A stretch of DNA of 64,000 nucleotides from Microbacterium lushaniae (GCF_008727775.1 NZ_CP044232.1:2480001-2544000), one strand, 5' to 3'. Positions 1 to 10,772 are shown, counted from the stretch's first letter. Notes: generated by a model from the letters alone, not told the origin. Made by a program: numbers and translations.

Positions 1-2
1 GC

Positions 3-1076
3 GATGCCGGCCCCAATGGCGACGCGGCGCATGACGCGGCGGACCGACTGCTCTTGGACGAGTCCGCGCCCGCGCGGACCGCTCTCGACGCGGGCGACAT
101 CGTCGTGATCGGTGACACCAGCGGGGCGCTGGCGCTGTCGGTCGCGGCAGGCCACGCCGCATCCCCCGTGCGCGTGCATCAGGATCCGCTCTCGGATGAG
201 CGTGCGCTTCAGGCCAATGCCCGCGCGTTCGGCCTCGAAGGCTCGGTGCGCTCGATGCCCCTGGACGGCGAGCTCCTCCGCGGTGCGCGCGCCGTGCTGA
301 TGCGACTGCCGCGCTCGCTGGATGCGCTGCGCGACATGGCGGGCCTGATCGCCGCGCACGCCGCATCCGATGTCGCCGTCTTCGCGGGCGGACGGATCAA
401 GCACATGAGCGTCTCGATGAACGACGTCCTCCGCGAGCACTTCGCGACCGTCGACGTCACGCACGCGCGGCAGAAGTCACGCGTGCTCATCGCGCGTGGC
501 CCCCACGACGGACGGGATCCGGTGCCCGCCCGTGCCACCCACGACGGCGTCATCGTGTGCGCCTTCGGCGGTGTCTTCGCCGGCGCATCCCTCGACCTCG
601 GAACACGGCTCCTGCTCGAGCACCTCCCCTCCCCCGGCGACCGTGACCCCTTCATCGACATGGCGTGCGGAAGCGGCGTCGTGGGGGCGGCGATGGCGGT
701 GCGGCACCCCGGCCTGCAGGTCTACGCCTCCGACGAATCGGCCGCCGCCGTCGCATCCGCCCGTGCCACCGCCGAGGCGAACGGTCTGGCCGATCGGATG
801 ACGGTGGTGCGGGATGACGCGCTGTCGGCGCTCCCGGATGCCAGCGCGTCTCTCATCGCCCTGAACCCGCCGTTTCACCGCGGCGCCGCCATCGACGAGG
901 GCATCGCGCCCTCCCTTTTCGCCGATGCCGCGCGCGTGCTGCGCACCGGCGGTGAGCTGTGGACCGTGTGGAACTCGGCCCTGCAGTACCGGCCGGCCCT
1001 GAACCGCCTGGTAGGCCCCACGCGGCAGATCGCCCGCAATCCGAAGTTCACGGTGACCGCCTCCGTCAAGCGCTGA
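3..1076 (+). CDS. RlmG/RsmC-like class I SAM-dependent methyltransferase (5' end outside window)
   Basis: The C-terminal half is a class I SAM-dependent methyltransferase fold. The SAM loop DMACGSGVVGA lies just before residue 210, counted from the TTG at 54, and the catalytic NPPF motif (ALNPPFHRG) is near residue 275. The layout of an N-terminal domain followed by a small methyltransferase domain with NPPF is that of the RlmG/RsmC group, which makes N2-methylguanosine in 23S or 16S rRNA. The frame stays open to the left edge and reads AADRLLLDESAP across the TTG, a stretch typical of the family's N-terminus. I therefore take the gene to begin before the window, with the TTG at 54 as only an internal codon. 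Family assignment is confident; the rRNA target is not determined. Confidence 0.85.
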   Translation, partial: DAGPNGDAAHDAADRLLLDESAPARTALDAGDIVVIGDTSGALALSVAAGHAASPVRVHQDPLSDERALQANARAFGLEGSVRSMPLDGELLRGARAVLMRLPRSLDALRDMAGLIAAHAASDVAVFAGGRIKHMSVSMNDVLREHFATVDVTHARQKSRVLIARGPHDGRDPVPARATHDGVIVCAFGGVFAGASLDLGTRLLLEHLPSPGDRDPFIDMACGSGVVGAAMAVRHPGLQVYASDESAAAVASARATAEANGLADRMTVVRDDALSALPDASASLIALNPPFHRGAAIDEGIAPSLFADAARVLRTGGELWTVWNSALQYRPALNRLVGPTRQIARNPKFTVTASVKR

Positions 1077-1091
1077 CCCTGCCATCACCGA

Positions 1092-1160
1092 CGTCGGAGA
1101 AGGCGAAGAAGGTCGGAGGATGCGGGCGGAATCCTCCGACGTTCGCGCGATCTTCCGACG
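1092..1160. repeat. 69-bp nested palindromic repeat, family 1, copy 1
   Basis: The outer arms are CGTCGGA and TCCGACG. Inside them is a hairpin with the arms GTCGGAGGAT (1112-1121) and ATCCTCCGAC (1131-1140). A second copy of the same length and design lies at 1417-1485. It is intergenic and not a tRNA or IS end. Confidence 0.8.
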
Positions 1161-1167
1161 CGGCGCG

Positions 1168-1374
1168 TCAGACGCTCGTCCCGTCGGGCGTGATCAGCTC
1201 GCCGATGTCAGCCACCCGCACGATGCCCGCGGCCGCGGCGGCCAGCGCAGGGTCGGCCGTGATGAGCGCGTCCGCCTGAAGGGACGCCACCGCGAGGGCG
1301 GTGTCGGCCCAGTCGTTCTGCGCGGCGATCCGCCAGGCGGTCGCACGGGATCCGGAGGGCGGCGGCGGCATCAA
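1168..1374 (-). pseudogene. short PIN-domain-like ORF, probably a remnant
   Basis: This is a 68-residue frame. Its segment DWADTALAVASLQADALITA followed by DPALA resembles the C-terminal half of PIN-domain (VapC-like) nucleases, where an acidic residue and an L-x-T-x-D motif help hold the metal. PIN proteins are normally about 130 residues, and an in-frame stop lies shortly upstream (1387-1389), so the N-terminal acidic residues are missing. It sits between two copies of the 69-bp repeat with no partner antitoxin. A decayed gene is the best reading; a real small protein or chance ORF cannot be excluded. Confidence 0.35.
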
Positions 1375-1416
1375 CGGGTCATGCCCTCATGCTCCCGCGC
1401 ACCGCGGACATCACCA

Positions 1417-1485
1417 CGTCGGAGGAAATGACGAACGTCGGAGGATCCGGGTGGGATCCTCCGACCTTCGTGCGATCATCCGACG
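1417..1485. repeat. 69-bp nested palindromic repeat, family 1, copy 2
   Basis: The inner hairpin here is a perfect 12-bp stem, GTCGGAGGATCC (1437-1448) with GGATCCTCCGAC (1454-1465), inside outer arms CGTCGGA and TCCGACG. It lies directly after the nrdF stop codon and could act as a terminator for the nrd operon, but it has no T-tract. Confidence 0.8.
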
Positions 1486-1501
1486 GTGCGGATGCGGAAC
1501 T

Positions 1502-2509
<1,008 letters not shown>

Positions 2510-4678
2510 TCACAGCGTGCACGAGACGCATTCGCTCATGTCGGTGCCCTCGAGGGCCATCTGGCGCAGCCGGATGTAGTAGATCGTCTTGATGCCCTTG
2601 CGCCAGGCGTAGATCTGCGCCTTGTTGATGTCGCGCGTGGTCGCGGTGTCCTTGAAGAACAGCGTGAGCGACAGGCCCTGGTCCACGTGCTGCGTGGCGG
2701 CGGCGTAGGTGTCGATGACCTTCTCGTAGCCGATCTCGTACGCGTCCTGGTAGTACTCCAGGTTGTCGTTCGTCATGAACGCCGCCGGGTAGTACACGCG
2801 TCCGAGCTTGCCCTCCTTGCGGATCTCGACCTTCGCCGCGATGGGGTGGATGGAGCTCGTGGAGTTGTTGATGTACGAGATCGACCCGGTCGGGGGCACG
2901 GCCTGCAGGTTCTGGTTGTAGATGCCGAACTGCTGGATCGAAGCCTTCAGCTCACGCCAGTCGTCCTGCGTGGGGATGTGGTGACCGGCGAACATGCTCT
3001 TGACCTTGTCGGTCTCGGGCTCCCACACCTGCTCGATGTACTTGTCGAAGAACTCCCCCGACGCATAGGCCGAGTCCCAGAAGCCGTCGAAGGCCTGACC
3101 GCGCTCGATGGCGAGCTTGTTCGACGCGCGGAGCGCGTGGAACAGCACCGTGTAGAAGTAGATGTTCGTGAAGTCGACACCCTCCTCCGAGCCGTAGTAG
3201 ACGTGCTCGCGGGCGAGGTAGCCGTGCAGGTTCATCTGGCCGAGGCCGATCGCGTGCGTCCGGTCGTTGCCCTCCTCGATCGAGCGCACCGAGCGGATGT
3301 GGCTCTGCTCGCTGACCGCGGTGAGCGCGCGGATGCTGGTCTCCACGGTCCGCGCGAGGTCGCCGCCGTCCATCGCCAGGGCGATGTTGAGCGAACCGAG
3401 GTTGCACGAGATGTCCTTGCCGATCTGGTCGTAGGACAGGTCTTCGTTGAACGTCGTCGGGGTGTTCACCTGCAGGATCTCGCTGCAGAGGTTCGACATG
3501 TTGATCCGGCCCTTGATCGGGTTGGCCTTGTTCACCGTGTCCTCGAACATGATGTACGGGTAGCCCGACTCGAACTGGATCTCCGCGAGGGTCTGGAAGA
3601 ACTCACGCGCGTTGATCTTGGTCTTCTTGATGCGCGGGTCATCGACCATCTCGCGGTACTTCTCCGTGACGGAGATGTCACCGAAGGGCACGCCGTACAC
3701 GCGCTCGACGTCGTACGGCGAGAACAGGTACATGTCCTCGTCGTTCTTGGCCAGCTCGAACGTGATGTCGGGCACCACGACACCCAGCGAGAGCGTCTTG
3801 ATGCGGATCTTCTCGTCGGCGTTCTCACGCTTGGTGTCGAGGAAGCGCAGGATGTCGGGGTGGTGGGCCGACAGGTACACCGCGCCGGCGCCCTGGCGTG
3901 CGCCGAGCTGGTTGGCGTAGCTGAAGCTGTCTTCGAGGAGCTTCATGACGGGGATGATGCCGCTGGACTGGTTCTCGATCTGCTTGATCGGCGCACCCGC
4001 CTCGCGGATGTTCGACAGCAGCAGGGCCACGCCCCCGCCGCGCTTGGACAGCTGCAGCGAGGAGTTGATGCCGCGCGAGATCGACTCCATGTTGTCTTCG
4101 ATGCGCAGCAGGAAGCAGCTGACGAGCTCGCCGCGCTGGGCCTTGCCCGCGTTGAGGAAGGTCGGGGTCGCCGGCTGGAACCGGCCGGAGAGGATCTCGT
4201 CGACGATCTCGGTGGCGAGCTTCTCGTCACCGTCGGCGAGGGCGAGACCGGTCATCACGACGCGGTCTTCGAAGCGCTCCAGGTAGCGCTTGCCGTCGAA
4301 GGTCTTCAGCGTGTAGCTCGTGTAGTACTTGAACGCGCCGAGGAACGTCTCGAAGCGGAACTTCTTCCCGTACGCGAAGTCGTTGAGCTGCTGGATGAAC
4401 TCGAACGAGTACTTCTCGAGCACGGCCGGCTCGTAGTACTCCTTCTCCACGAGGTAATCCAGGCGCTCCTTGAGCGAGTGGAAGAACACCGTGTTCTGGT
4501 TGACGTGCTGCAGGAAGTACTCCCGCGCGGCGCGCTTGTCGGCGTCGAACTGGATCTTGCCGTCCGCGTCGTACAGGTTGAGCATCGCGTTGAGGGCGTG
4601 GTAGTCCATGCCGTCGAACCGGAGGTCGGCCTTGAAGTCGTTCGCGGTCAGTGCCGCCTCTAGTGCTGATTCCACCAT
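2510..4678 (-). CDS. nrdE: Class Ib ribonucleotide reductase, alpha (catalytic) subunit NrdE
   Basis: This subunit reduces ribonucleoside diphosphates to deoxyribonucleotides. I place the start at the ATG at 4678 ([15 protein letters not shown], 722 aa): a purine-rich AAGGA site precedes it and the length then matches NrdE, whereas a longer frame would add an Arg-rich tail overlapping nrdI deeply. The C-terminal ECVSC motif is the redox shuttle reduced by NrdH. Internal motifs include the NLCSEI and SCNLGSLN segments with the active-site cysteines. The start overlaps the nrdI stop by 19 bp, which indicates translational coupling. Confidence 0.96.
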   Translation of the reverse strand: MVESALEAALTANDFKADLRFDGMDYHALNAMLNLYDADGKIQFDADKRAAREYFLQHVNQNTVFFHSLKERLDYLVEKEYYEPAVLEKYSFEFIQQLNDFAYGKKFRFETFLGAFKYYTSYTLKTFDGKRYLERFEDRVVMTGLALADGDEKLATEIVDEILSGRFQPATPTFLNAGKAQRGELVSCFLLRIEDNMESISRGINSSLQLSKRGGGVALLLSNIREAGAPIKQIENQSSGIIPVMKLLEDSFSYANQLGARQGAGAVYLSAHHPDILRFLDTKRENADEKIRIKTLSLGVVVPDITFELAKNDEDMYLFSPYDVERVYGVPFGDISVTEKYREMVDDPRIKKTKINAREFFQTLAEIQFESGYPYIMFEDTVNKANPIKGRINMSNLCSEILQVNTPTTFNEDLSYDQIGKDISCNLGSLNIALAMDGGDLARTVETSIRALTAVSEQSHIRSVRSIEEGNDRTHAIGLGQMNLHGYLAREHVYYGSEEGVDFTNIYFYTVLFHALRASNKLAIERGQAFDGFWDSAYASGEFFDKYIEQVWEPETDKVKSMFAGHHIPTQDDWRELKASIQQFGIYNQNLQAVPPTGSISYINNSTSSIHPIAAKVEIRKEGKLGRVYYPAAFMTNDNLEYYQDAYEIGYEKVIDTYAAATQHVDQGLSLTLFFKDTATTRDINKAQIYAWRKGIKTIYYIRLRQMALEGTDMSECVSCTL

Positions 4679-5100
4679 CGTTCCAATCCTTCGCTGACGC
4701 GAGCGACGTCGTCGGGTGTGCCGAAGAGCTCGAGCTTGTACAAGTGCGGCACGGAGCACTTGCGGCTGATGATTTCGCCGGCGAGACCGAAATGCTCGCC
4801 GAAATTCGTGTTGCCCGCGGAGATGACTCCGCGGATGTTGCTGCGGTTGCCGGTGTGATTGAGGAACCGGATGACCTGCTTGGGGACGGCGCCCTTCTCG
4901 ACGCCGCGCCCCTGACCCCCGCCATACGTGGGGGTCACGAGCACGAACGGTTCGTCGATGGTGAGGGGGGCGTCTGTGGCGTGGAGCGGGATGCGCACCG
5001 CCCGCATCCCGAGCTTCTCGATGAAACGCGCGGTGTTGCCCGACACGCTCGAGAAGTAGACCAGGAGCGGGACTTCGGTGGCGGTCACGACAGAACTCAT
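4660..5100 (-). CDS. nrdI: NrdI flavodoxin-like maturase of class Ib RNR
   Basis: NrdI is the flavodoxin-like protein that supplies oxidant for assembly of the dimanganese-tyrosyl cofactor of NrdF. The 146 residues begin with a flavodoxin-type first strand and FMN phosphate loop ([13 protein letters not shown]). They continue with VTPTYGGG and a conserved ISAGNTNFG segment, which is a family signature. The gene sits between nrdH and nrdE in the same operon, which supports the assignment. Confidence 0.96.
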   Translation of the reverse strand: MSSVVTATEVPLLVYFSSVSGNTARFIEKLGMRAVRIPLHATDAPLTIDEPFVLVTPTYGGGQGRGVEKGAVPKQVIRFLNHTGNRSNIRGVISAGNTNFGEHFGLAGEIISRKCSVPHLYKLELFGTPDDVARVSEGLERWWNQH

Positions 5101-5127
5101 GACGGCGGCCCCTGAGCCGGTCGAAGC

Positions 5128-5361
5128 TCAGGCCAGGCGGGAGGCGAGTTCGTCGATCTTGTCGGGGCGGAAGCCGGACCAGTGGTCCTCATCCGTGATG
5201 ACGACCGGCGCCTGGAGGTAGCCGAGGGCCTTGACCTGCTCGAGGGCGGCGGCATCCTGAGACAGGTCCTGCACCTCGTATTCGATGCCCTTCGAGTCCA
5301 GCGCGCGATAGGTCGCCGTGCACTGCACGCACGAAGGCTTGGTGTACACCGTGATGGCCAT
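5128..5361 (-). CDS. nrdH: Glutaredoxin-like NrdH redoxin
   Basis: This is a small glutaredoxin-like electron donor for class Ib ribonucleotide reductase, reduced by thioredoxin reductase. It has 77 residues with the dithiol CVQC at 11-14 ([15 protein letters not shown]). The C-terminal WSGFRPDKI segment is the signature that separates NrdH from glutaredoxins. It is the first gene of the operon, preceded by a GGGGAG ribosome-binding site 8-10 bp before the ATG. Confidence 0.96.
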   Translation of the reverse strand: MAITVYTKPSCVQCTATYRALDSKGIEYEVQDLSQDAAALEQVKALGYLQAPVVITDEDHWSGFRPDKIDELASRLA

Positions 5362-5414
5362 GATTACCCGTTTCTCCCCTCAAGGACCTGGTTTCCCGGA
5401 GTACTGCTGTCCCG

Positions 5415-5520
5415 GGAGCTCAATACTACATATGGGTGCCGACATTGGAAGGCACCACAAGGGCTAGTAGTTACATTCGTGTAGTTTTCCACCGCTCTCC
5501 CCAGATACAACACATGTTGT
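5415..5520 (-). promoter_or_regulatory. Probable nrdHIEF promoter region with possible NrdR-type site
   Basis: The 386-bp gap between nrdH and the divergent MFS gene carries a plausible -10 (TAGTAT on the minus strand, about 5422-5427). It is overlapped by ATACTACATATGGGTG (5423-5438), which loosely resembles NrdR boxes. A second weak candidate covers 5466-5485, and an ACAACA/TGTTGT dyad lies at 5507-5520. NrdR control of nrd operons is established in actinobacteria; that these are its sites is inference. The rest of the gap shows no gene. Confidence 0.3.
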
Positions 5521-5747
5521 CCACCGTTTCATCCACAGGCGCGGCACGGTTTCCGAGACCGGAAAAGCCCTGAATCCCGCTCGTTTCCCCCGCCGCGGCG
5601 AGATCTGTCCACAGGCGCCAGGGTAGGGCGGACCTCCGACATGCGGACTTCTGTGGAATGCGCGCGGTCGGCGTGTCGCGCCCGCACGCCCCTCGCCGGT
5701 CCCGGGACGTTCGCCGCAGCCGGGACGAGTGGGTACCGTGGGATGTC

Positions 5748-6953
5748 GTGGCTGGTTACCGGGATCTCCTGCGCACGCGCGGCGTCGCGCGGATCATGAC
5801 CGCACAGCTGGCCGCCCGATTCCCCAACGGCATGACGAGCCTGGCGGTGCTGCTGCACGTCGAGCGGGTGACCGGCTCGTACGCCGCCGCGGGCCTGGTC
5901 CTGGCGGCGACCTCGATCGGCCAGGCCGTCGCGGGCCCCGTCACCAGCCGCTGGATGGGCCGCTGGGGGATGCGTCCGGTGCTCGTGCTGACCCTCGCGG
6001 TGTGCGCGCTGGCGATCACCGCGCTCGCGCTGCTGCCCCTCCCCGTGCCCGGCTACATGGCGCTCGGCCTCATCGCCGGGCTGTCCACCCCTCCCGTCCA
6101 GTCGGCCGTGCGCACGATCTACCCGAAGATGGTGACCTCGCGCCAGCTGACGCCGCTGTTCTCCCTCGACGCGTCACTGCAGGAGATCATCTGGATCGTC
6201 GCGCCCGTGGTCATCACGTTCGTGGCCACCCAGATCGGCACCCTCGAGGCGCTGCTCCTGATCGTGGTGATCCTCGTGGGCGGCGGGAGCTGGTTCATCC
6301 TGTCCCCCGAGGTCGGACGCGTGCGCATCCCGCGCAGCCGCCGCGGCTTCGGACGGGTGCTGCTGAAGGCCCCCGTCCTGCTGGCCACGGTCACCGGGTT
6401 CCTCCTGATCGCGGCATGCTCGGCGGTCGAGGTCGGCGTCGTGGCCACGTTCGGTCACTCCGGGGCCGCGGCCGGCCTCGTGCTCGCCGTCTTCTCGGTC
6501 GGGAGCCTGGCCGGCGGCCTGACGTTCGGGCACATCCCGATCGGGCCGTGGGCCATGGCCCGGCGCCTGACGATCGTGGCCGTGGGCCTGGCGCTGGCGA
6601 TCTTCGCGCTGGACGTGTGGTGGCTCGGCGGAACGCTCTTCCTCGCCGGCATCGGGATCGCCCCGGCCCTGGCGGTCATCTTCGCCATCACCTCCGCCAG
6701 CGTGCGGTTCAGCGAGACCGCCGAGGCATACGGCTGGATCGGCACGGGCCAGCTCATCGGAGCAGCAGCCGGGTCGGCGGTGGCCGGTTTCCTCATCGAC
6801 GGGGTCGGCCCGCAGGGCGCCTATGTCGCCGCGGCCGGGTTCGCCGGGGTCGGCGTGCTGGTGGCGCTCGCGTGCGTCCGCGGATTCCCCGATCTGCGCG
6901 ACCGCGACGCCAGTCCCATCCCCGACACCGAGCCGGTCTCCACGATCACGTAG
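5748..6953 (+). CDS. MFS transporter (12-TM type)
   Basis: This is a major facilitator superfamily permease of about 401 residues made of a dozen hydrophobic segments. It has an MFS-like loop with conserved basic residues after the second segment (SRWMGRWGMRPVLVL) and a long basic cytoplasmic loop (EVGRVRIPRSRRGFGRVLL) dividing the two halves. I place the start at GTG 5748 (VAGYRDLLRTRG). The frame is open further upstream from 5658, but that part is Arg-rich, unlike a membrane protein start. The substrate cannot be read from the sequence; drug or small-metabolite efflux is usual for this type. Confidence 0.85.
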   Translation: MAGYRDLLRTRGVARIMTAQLAARFPNGMTSLAVLLHVERVTGSYAAAGLVLAATSIGQAVAGPVTSRWMGRWGMRPVLVLTLAVCALAITALALLPLPVPGYMALGLIAGLSTPPVQSAVRTIYPKMVTSRQLTPLFSLDASLQEIIWIVAPVVITFVATQIGTLEALLLIVVILVGGGSWFILSPEVGRVRIPRSRRGFGRVLLKAPVLLATVTGFLLIAACSAVEVGVVATFGHSGAAAGLVLAVFSVGSLAGGLTFGHIPIGPWAMARRLTIVAVGLALAIFALDVWWLGGTLFLAGIGIAPALAVIFAITSASVRFSETAEAYGWIGTGQLIGAAAGSAVAGFLIDGVGPQGAYVAAAGFAGVGVLVALACVRGFPDLRDRDASPIPDTEPVSTIT

Positions 6954-6998
6954 GCGGTCCGGCTCACGCCGCCGGCCGGCTCGCGGGAGGGCGACCGC

Positions 6999-7403
6999 TC
7001 ACGCCATGCGCGCGAGAAGCGCGAGCACGGCGAACGCGTACGCGTCGGCCGGCTCGGGATGCTGGAACGTGCGGCGCTCGCCGGCGAAGACGATCTCCAC
7101 CTCGTGCGTGTCGCCGAGCCGTCGGAGATGCCGGAAGGAGCCGCGCAGCATCTCGCGCAGCTGCCCCTCGGAGGGCAGCCACAGGGCGTCTTCGAGGGCG
7201 ACGGAGTCCAGCGCCCACTCGGTCGTGCCGTTGAAGGCGAGGATCGTGCCGGTGGGATAGGACCGGGGCTCGATCGTCATGTCGCTCACGGTGAACACGT
7301 CGGCGTCGAACTCGGGCTCGTCCAGCTGGAACCGGTCGCCCGAGCGCGGCCGCCACTCCAGCCCTGCCTCACGCAGGGCGAGGGCCGCCTCGGTCGAGAT
7401 CAT
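6999..7403 (-). CDS. Conserved actinobacterial protein of unknown function
   Basis: This is a 134-residue soluble protein without membrane segments. It begins MISTEAALALREAGLEWRP and carries the conserved-looking core SGDRFQLDEPEFDADVFTVSD. It is acidic, ends in a helical segment (DAYAFAVLALLARMA), and shows no catalytic motif. Codon use is that of a genuine gene of this genome. Homologues are, to my recollection, sometimes labelled as pilus assembly CpaE, but nothing here resembles the CpaE ATPase, so I do not adopt that name. It lies convergent to the MFS gene and divergent from the hydrolase at 7466. Confidence 0.75.
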   Translation of the reverse strand: MISTEAALALREAGLEWRPRSGDRFQLDEPEFDADVFTVSDMTIEPRSYPTGTILAFNGTTEWALDSVALEDALWLPSEGQLREMLRGSFRHLRRLGDTHEVEIVFAGERRTFQHPEPADAYAFAVLALLARMA

Positions 7404-7465
7404 CCCTCCATTGTGTCGGCCCGGCCCCGGATGGGGGCCGTGGCGGCCGTGAATAGCATGGGGGG

Positions 7466-8221
7466 ATGACCTTCGCCGTGACCCTCCCCCGCCTCGCCTG
7501 GGGCGACCGCTCGGCCCCCCGCCGCGCCCTCCTCGTCCACGGCCTCGGATCCAACGGCGCCCTCATGTGGCGCTACGGCGTCGCCCTGGCCGAGGCGGGA
7601 TGGCGGGCGGATGCGGTCGACCTGCGCGGTCATGGCACGGCCCCGCGCGCACTGGACTACCGGATCGACGCGTACGCCGCCGACATCCGCCAGACCCGGC
7701 CCGACGACGCCGAACAGTGGGACCTCGTCATCGCGCACTCGCTGGGAGGGGCTGCCGCCACCGTGGTGGCGGCAGAGGACCCCGGCTGGACGCGGCGCCT
7801 CGTGCTCGTGGACCCCGCCATCCACCTCGCTTCCCGCGACCGGGAGATCGTCCGCGAAAGCCAGGAACGCGCCTTCGCCGACCCGACCACCGCGGCCGTG
7901 CGTGCCGAGCACCCCGGGTGGCACCCGCAGGACATCGAGCTGAAGGCCCTCTCCGCCCAGCAGGCCAGCGCGTGGGCCGTCGAGCAGACGAGCCTGCAGA
8001 ATCCGGCGTGGGATGTCCGCGGCGCCGCCGCGCGACTGACGTGCCCGACGCACATCATCGCCGCCGACCCCGCCGTGTACTCGATCTTCTCCGGCGCGCT
8101 GGCCGAGGAGGTGCGGCAGAACCCGGTCGTGACGATGTCGGTGGTCGCCGGAGCCGGCCACTCGCCGCACCGCGACAAGCCGGAGGAGACGATCGCGGCG
8201 CTCCTCGCGGCCGTGGGCTGA
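7466..8221 (+). CDS. Alpha/beta-fold hydrolase
   Basis: The 251 residues have the alpha/beta hydrolase core: an oxyanion-hole segment VHGLGSNG near residue 26, the nucleophile elbow AHSLGG around residue 93 (first Gly of GxSxG replaced by Ala), an acidic residue after the central strands, and the catalytic His in GAGHSPHRDKPEE near the C-terminus. The substrate is not evident; esterase, lipase or haloperoxidase-like members share this layout. It starts 63 bp from the divergent gene at 7403, with a G-rich ribosome-binding site (ATGGGGGG) before the ATG. Confidence 0.88.
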   Translation: MTFAVTLPRLAWGDRSAPRRALLVHGLGSNGALMWRYGVALAEAGWRADAVDLRGHGTAPRALDYRIDAYAADIRQTRPDDAEQWDLVIAHSLGGAAATVVAAEDPGWTRRLVLVDPAIHLASRDREIVRESQERAFADPTTAAVRAEHPGWHPQDIELKALSAQQASAWAVEQTSLQNPAWDVRGAAARLTCPTHIIAADPAVYSIFSGALAEEVRQNPVVTMSVVAGAGHSPHRDKPEETIAALLAAVG

Positions 8222-8268
8222 ACCTCCGCGATCGACCCGCCCATCCCCGCGCGCGCGACAATGGGGGC

Positions 8269-9432
8269 ATGACGGCCGCGTTCGACCCCGCCCAGCACCT
8301 TCCCGACGAGCTCCTGGAGCGCATCCGCGAGCGCGCCGCCGTCCACGACCGCGAGAACACCTTCCCCGTCGACGACCTCCACGACCTGCGCGACGCCGGC
8401 TACCTCGCGATCCTCGTGCCCGAGGACCGGGGTGGATCGGGCCTGCGTTTGGCCGAGGCATCCGTCCTCCAGCAGCGACTGGCCACAGCGGCCCCGGCGA
8501 CCGCACTGGCCGTGAACATGCATCTGGTGTGGACGGGCGTGGCGAAGGTCCTGCAGGACCGCGGCGTCGACGACCTCGCCTTCGTCCAGACCGGCGCCGC
8601 CGCCGGCGAGGTCTTCGCCTTCGGCATCAGCGAGGCCGGCAACGACCTCGTGCTGTTCGGCAGCGACACCGTCGCCGAGCCCACCGCGGACGGCGGCTAC
8701 GCCTTCACCGGCACGAAGATCTTCACCTCCCTGGCCCCCGTCTGGACGCAGCTGGGCGTCCACGGCCTGGACACCACCTCCCCCGACGCGCCGAAGCTCG
8801 TCTACGGCTTCCTTCCCCGCACCGACGCCGTCATCACGCGCGAGGACTGGGACACCGTCGGGATGCGCGGCACGCAGAGCCGCACGACGCAGCTGCACGG
8901 CGCCGTCGCCCCGGCCGACCGCATCGCGCGGCGGGTGGATCCGGGGCCACAGCCCGACCCGCTCGTGTTCGGCATCTTCGCCGTGTTCGAGATCCTGCTG
9001 GCCTCGGTCTACACGGGGGTCGCGCGCCGCGCGCTCGAGCTGGCGGTGGATGCCGCGTCCACGCGCCGCTCGAAGAAGACGGGGACGTCGTACGCGCAAG
9101 ACCCCGACATCCGCTGGCGCGTGGCCGACATGGGCATCGCCTACGACGCGCTGCCCCCGCAGCTGTCGGCGCTCGCGCGGGACGTCGACGGGCTGGTCGA
9201 CCACGGGGGGCGGTGGTTCTCGCTGCTGGCGGGCGTGAAGCACCGCGCCGTGACGACGGCCAAGCGCGTCGTCGACGACGCGATGCTCGTGGCCGGCGGC
9301 TCGTCCTACTTCTCCCGCAACGAGCTGTCCCGGTTGTACCGCGACGTCCTCGCCGGCCTCTTCCACCCCTCCGACCCCGAGTCGGCCCACGCCGCCGCCG
9401 CCACGGCGTGGCTCGGCCCGCAGGAGCGCTGA
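8269..9432 (+). CDS. Acyl-CoA dehydrogenase family flavoprotein
   Basis: This is a 387-residue FAD enzyme of the acyl-CoA dehydrogenase superfamily. It has the N-terminal helical domain (LHDLRDAGYLAILVPEDRGG), the middle beta domain (GYAFTGTKIFTSLAPVWT, with the GTKIF-type signature) and the C-terminal helical bundle. The canonical catalytic Glu motif is not obvious, so a role outside fatty-acid oxidation (for instance a hydroxylase or sulfur-compound monooxygenase of this fold) is possible. The start ATG at 8269 follows the hydrolase by 47 bp on the same strand, so the two may be co-transcribed. Confidence 0.88.
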   Translation: MTAAFDPAQHLPDELLERIRERAAVHDRENTFPVDDLHDLRDAGYLAILVPEDRGGSGLRLAEASVLQQRLATAAPATALAVNMHLVWTGVAKVLQDRGVDDLAFVQTGAAAGEVFAFGISEAGNDLVLFGSDTVAEPTADGGYAFTGTKIFTSLAPVWTQLGVHGLDTTSPDAPKLVYGFLPRTDAVITREDWDTVGMRGTQSRTTQLHGAVAPADRIARRVDPGPQPDPLVFGIFAVFEILLASVYTGVARRALELAVDAASTRRSKKTGTSYAQDPDIRWRVADMGIAYDALPPQLSALARDVDGLVDHGGRWFSLLAGVKHRAVTTAKRVVDDAMLVAGGSSYFSRNELSRLYRDVLAGLFHPSDPESAHAAAATAWLGPQER

Positions 9433-9473
9433 CGCGCGGCCCGCGACGAGGACGCGCGTGCGAGGATGACCGG

Positions 9474-10745
9474 ATGCACTCCACACCGACCGCTCTGCTG
9501 AGCCCGGCCGACCAGGAGCGGCGCCGCGCCCTGCGCACCATGAAGGCGGTCGCGCTGGGGGCGCTGGTGTTCATGGCGATCGTGTTCGCGGTGTCGTTCC
9601 CGCTCCAGGAGCGGTATCCGTGGGTGCAGTGGGTGCGCGCTGCGGCGGAGGGCGGCATGGTCGGCGCGCTGGCCGACTGGTTCGCCGTGACGGCGCTCTT
9701 CCGCCACCCGCTCGGTCTTCCCATCCCGCACACCGCGATCATCCCGCGCCGCAAGGACGAGATCGGCCGCAGCCTCGGCGAGTTCGTGGAGACGAACTTC
9801 CTCTCCGCCCCGGTCGTCCGCGGCAAGCTCGAGACGACGCCGATGGCCGCGCGGCTGGGCGCGTGGCTGGCCCAGCCCGCGCACGCAGAGCGCGTGTCGG
9901 CGGAGGCTGCCACCGCCGCCACCGCGGTGCTGAACGCGCTGAGCGACGACGATGTGCGCGACGTGATCGAAGACCTCGCCCGCGAGCACCTCATCGCCCC
10001 CGACTGGGGCCCGTCGATCGGCAGCTGGCTGGACCGCGTGGTGGACTCGGGCGCGCACACCGGCGCCGTCGACCTCGCCGCCGACTCCGTCGCCACGTGG
10101 CTCGCAGCCAACCAGGACGCGTTCACGGGCCTCGTCTCGCGTCGCCTGCCGTCGTGGGTGCCGGGCGTCGCGCAGCGCCTCGTCGACGACACCGTGTACC
10201 GGCAGGCGCTCTCGTTCGTCGATGCCGTGCGCGACGATCCGCAGCATCCCGCCCGCGCCGCGATCGACCGCTACCTCGCCCGGCTGGCCGACAACCTCCA
10301 GCACGATCCGGCCACGATCGGCAAGCTCGAAGACGCCAAGGCGACGCTGTTCGACAGCCCGCGCGTGCGCTCCCTGGCCGCCGAGGCGTGGCAGACCGCC
10401 AAGAGCGGCCTGCTGACGGCGCTGCAGGACCCCGACAGCGGGCTGCGACGACGGGCCGAGCAGGCCGTCGCCGAGATCGGCGAGCGCCTGACGACGGATG
10501 CGGCGCTGCAGCGCCGTGTGGACGGCTGGGTGACCGACGCGGCGGTGTTCGTCGTGGACCGCTATCGACACGACATCGCCTCGATCATCACCGAGACCGT
10601 CGAGCGGTGGGACCCCGCCGAGACGACCGAGAAGATCGAGCTCATGGTGGGGCGCGACCTGCAGTACATCCGGCTCAACGGCACGATCGTGGGGGCCCTG
10701 GCCGGGACGGTCATCTTCACCGTGGCAACGCTCGCCCTGGGCTGA
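9474..10745 (+). CDS. DUF445 family membrane-anchored protein
   Basis: This is a 423-residue protein with one hydrophobic segment near the N-terminus (ALGALVFMAIVFAVSF) and one at the very C-terminus (GTIVGALAGTVIFTVATLAL). The long helical body between them starts with the DUF445 hallmark GALADWFAVTALFRHPLG-LPIPHTAIIPRRKDEIG. The function of the family is unknown. The end-to-end membrane anchors suggest a coiled-coil-like bridge along the membrane, which is inference. The ATG at 9474 is chosen because the upstream open frame belongs to the preceding gene. Confidence 0.9.
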   Translation: MHSTPTALLSPADQERRRALRTMKAVALGALVFMAIVFAVSFPLQERYPWVQWVRAAAEGGMVGALADWFAVTALFRHPLGLPIPHTAIIPRRKDEIGRSLGEFVETNFLSAPVVRGKLETTPMAARLGAWLAQPAHAERVSAEAATAATAVLNALSDDDVRDVIEDLAREHLIAPDWGPSIGSWLDRVVDSGAHTGAVDLAADSVATWLAANQDAFTGLVSRRLPSWVPGVAQRLVDDTVYRQALSFVDAVRDDPQHPARAAIDRYLARLADNLQHDPATIGKLEDAKATLFDSPRVRSLAAEAWQTAKSGLLTALQDPDSGLRRRAEQAVAEIGERLTTDAALQRRVDGWVTDAAVFVVDRYRHDIASIITETVERWDPAETTEKIELMVGRDLQYIRLNGTIVGALAGTVIFTVATLALG

Positions 10746-10772
10746 GCGCTACCCTGAGTCCGTGGTGACGAC

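Noticed and set aside
6999..7403. Naming this protein CpaE (pilus assembly)
   Set aside because: It is only 134 residues and lacks the receiver and ATPase domains of CpaE.
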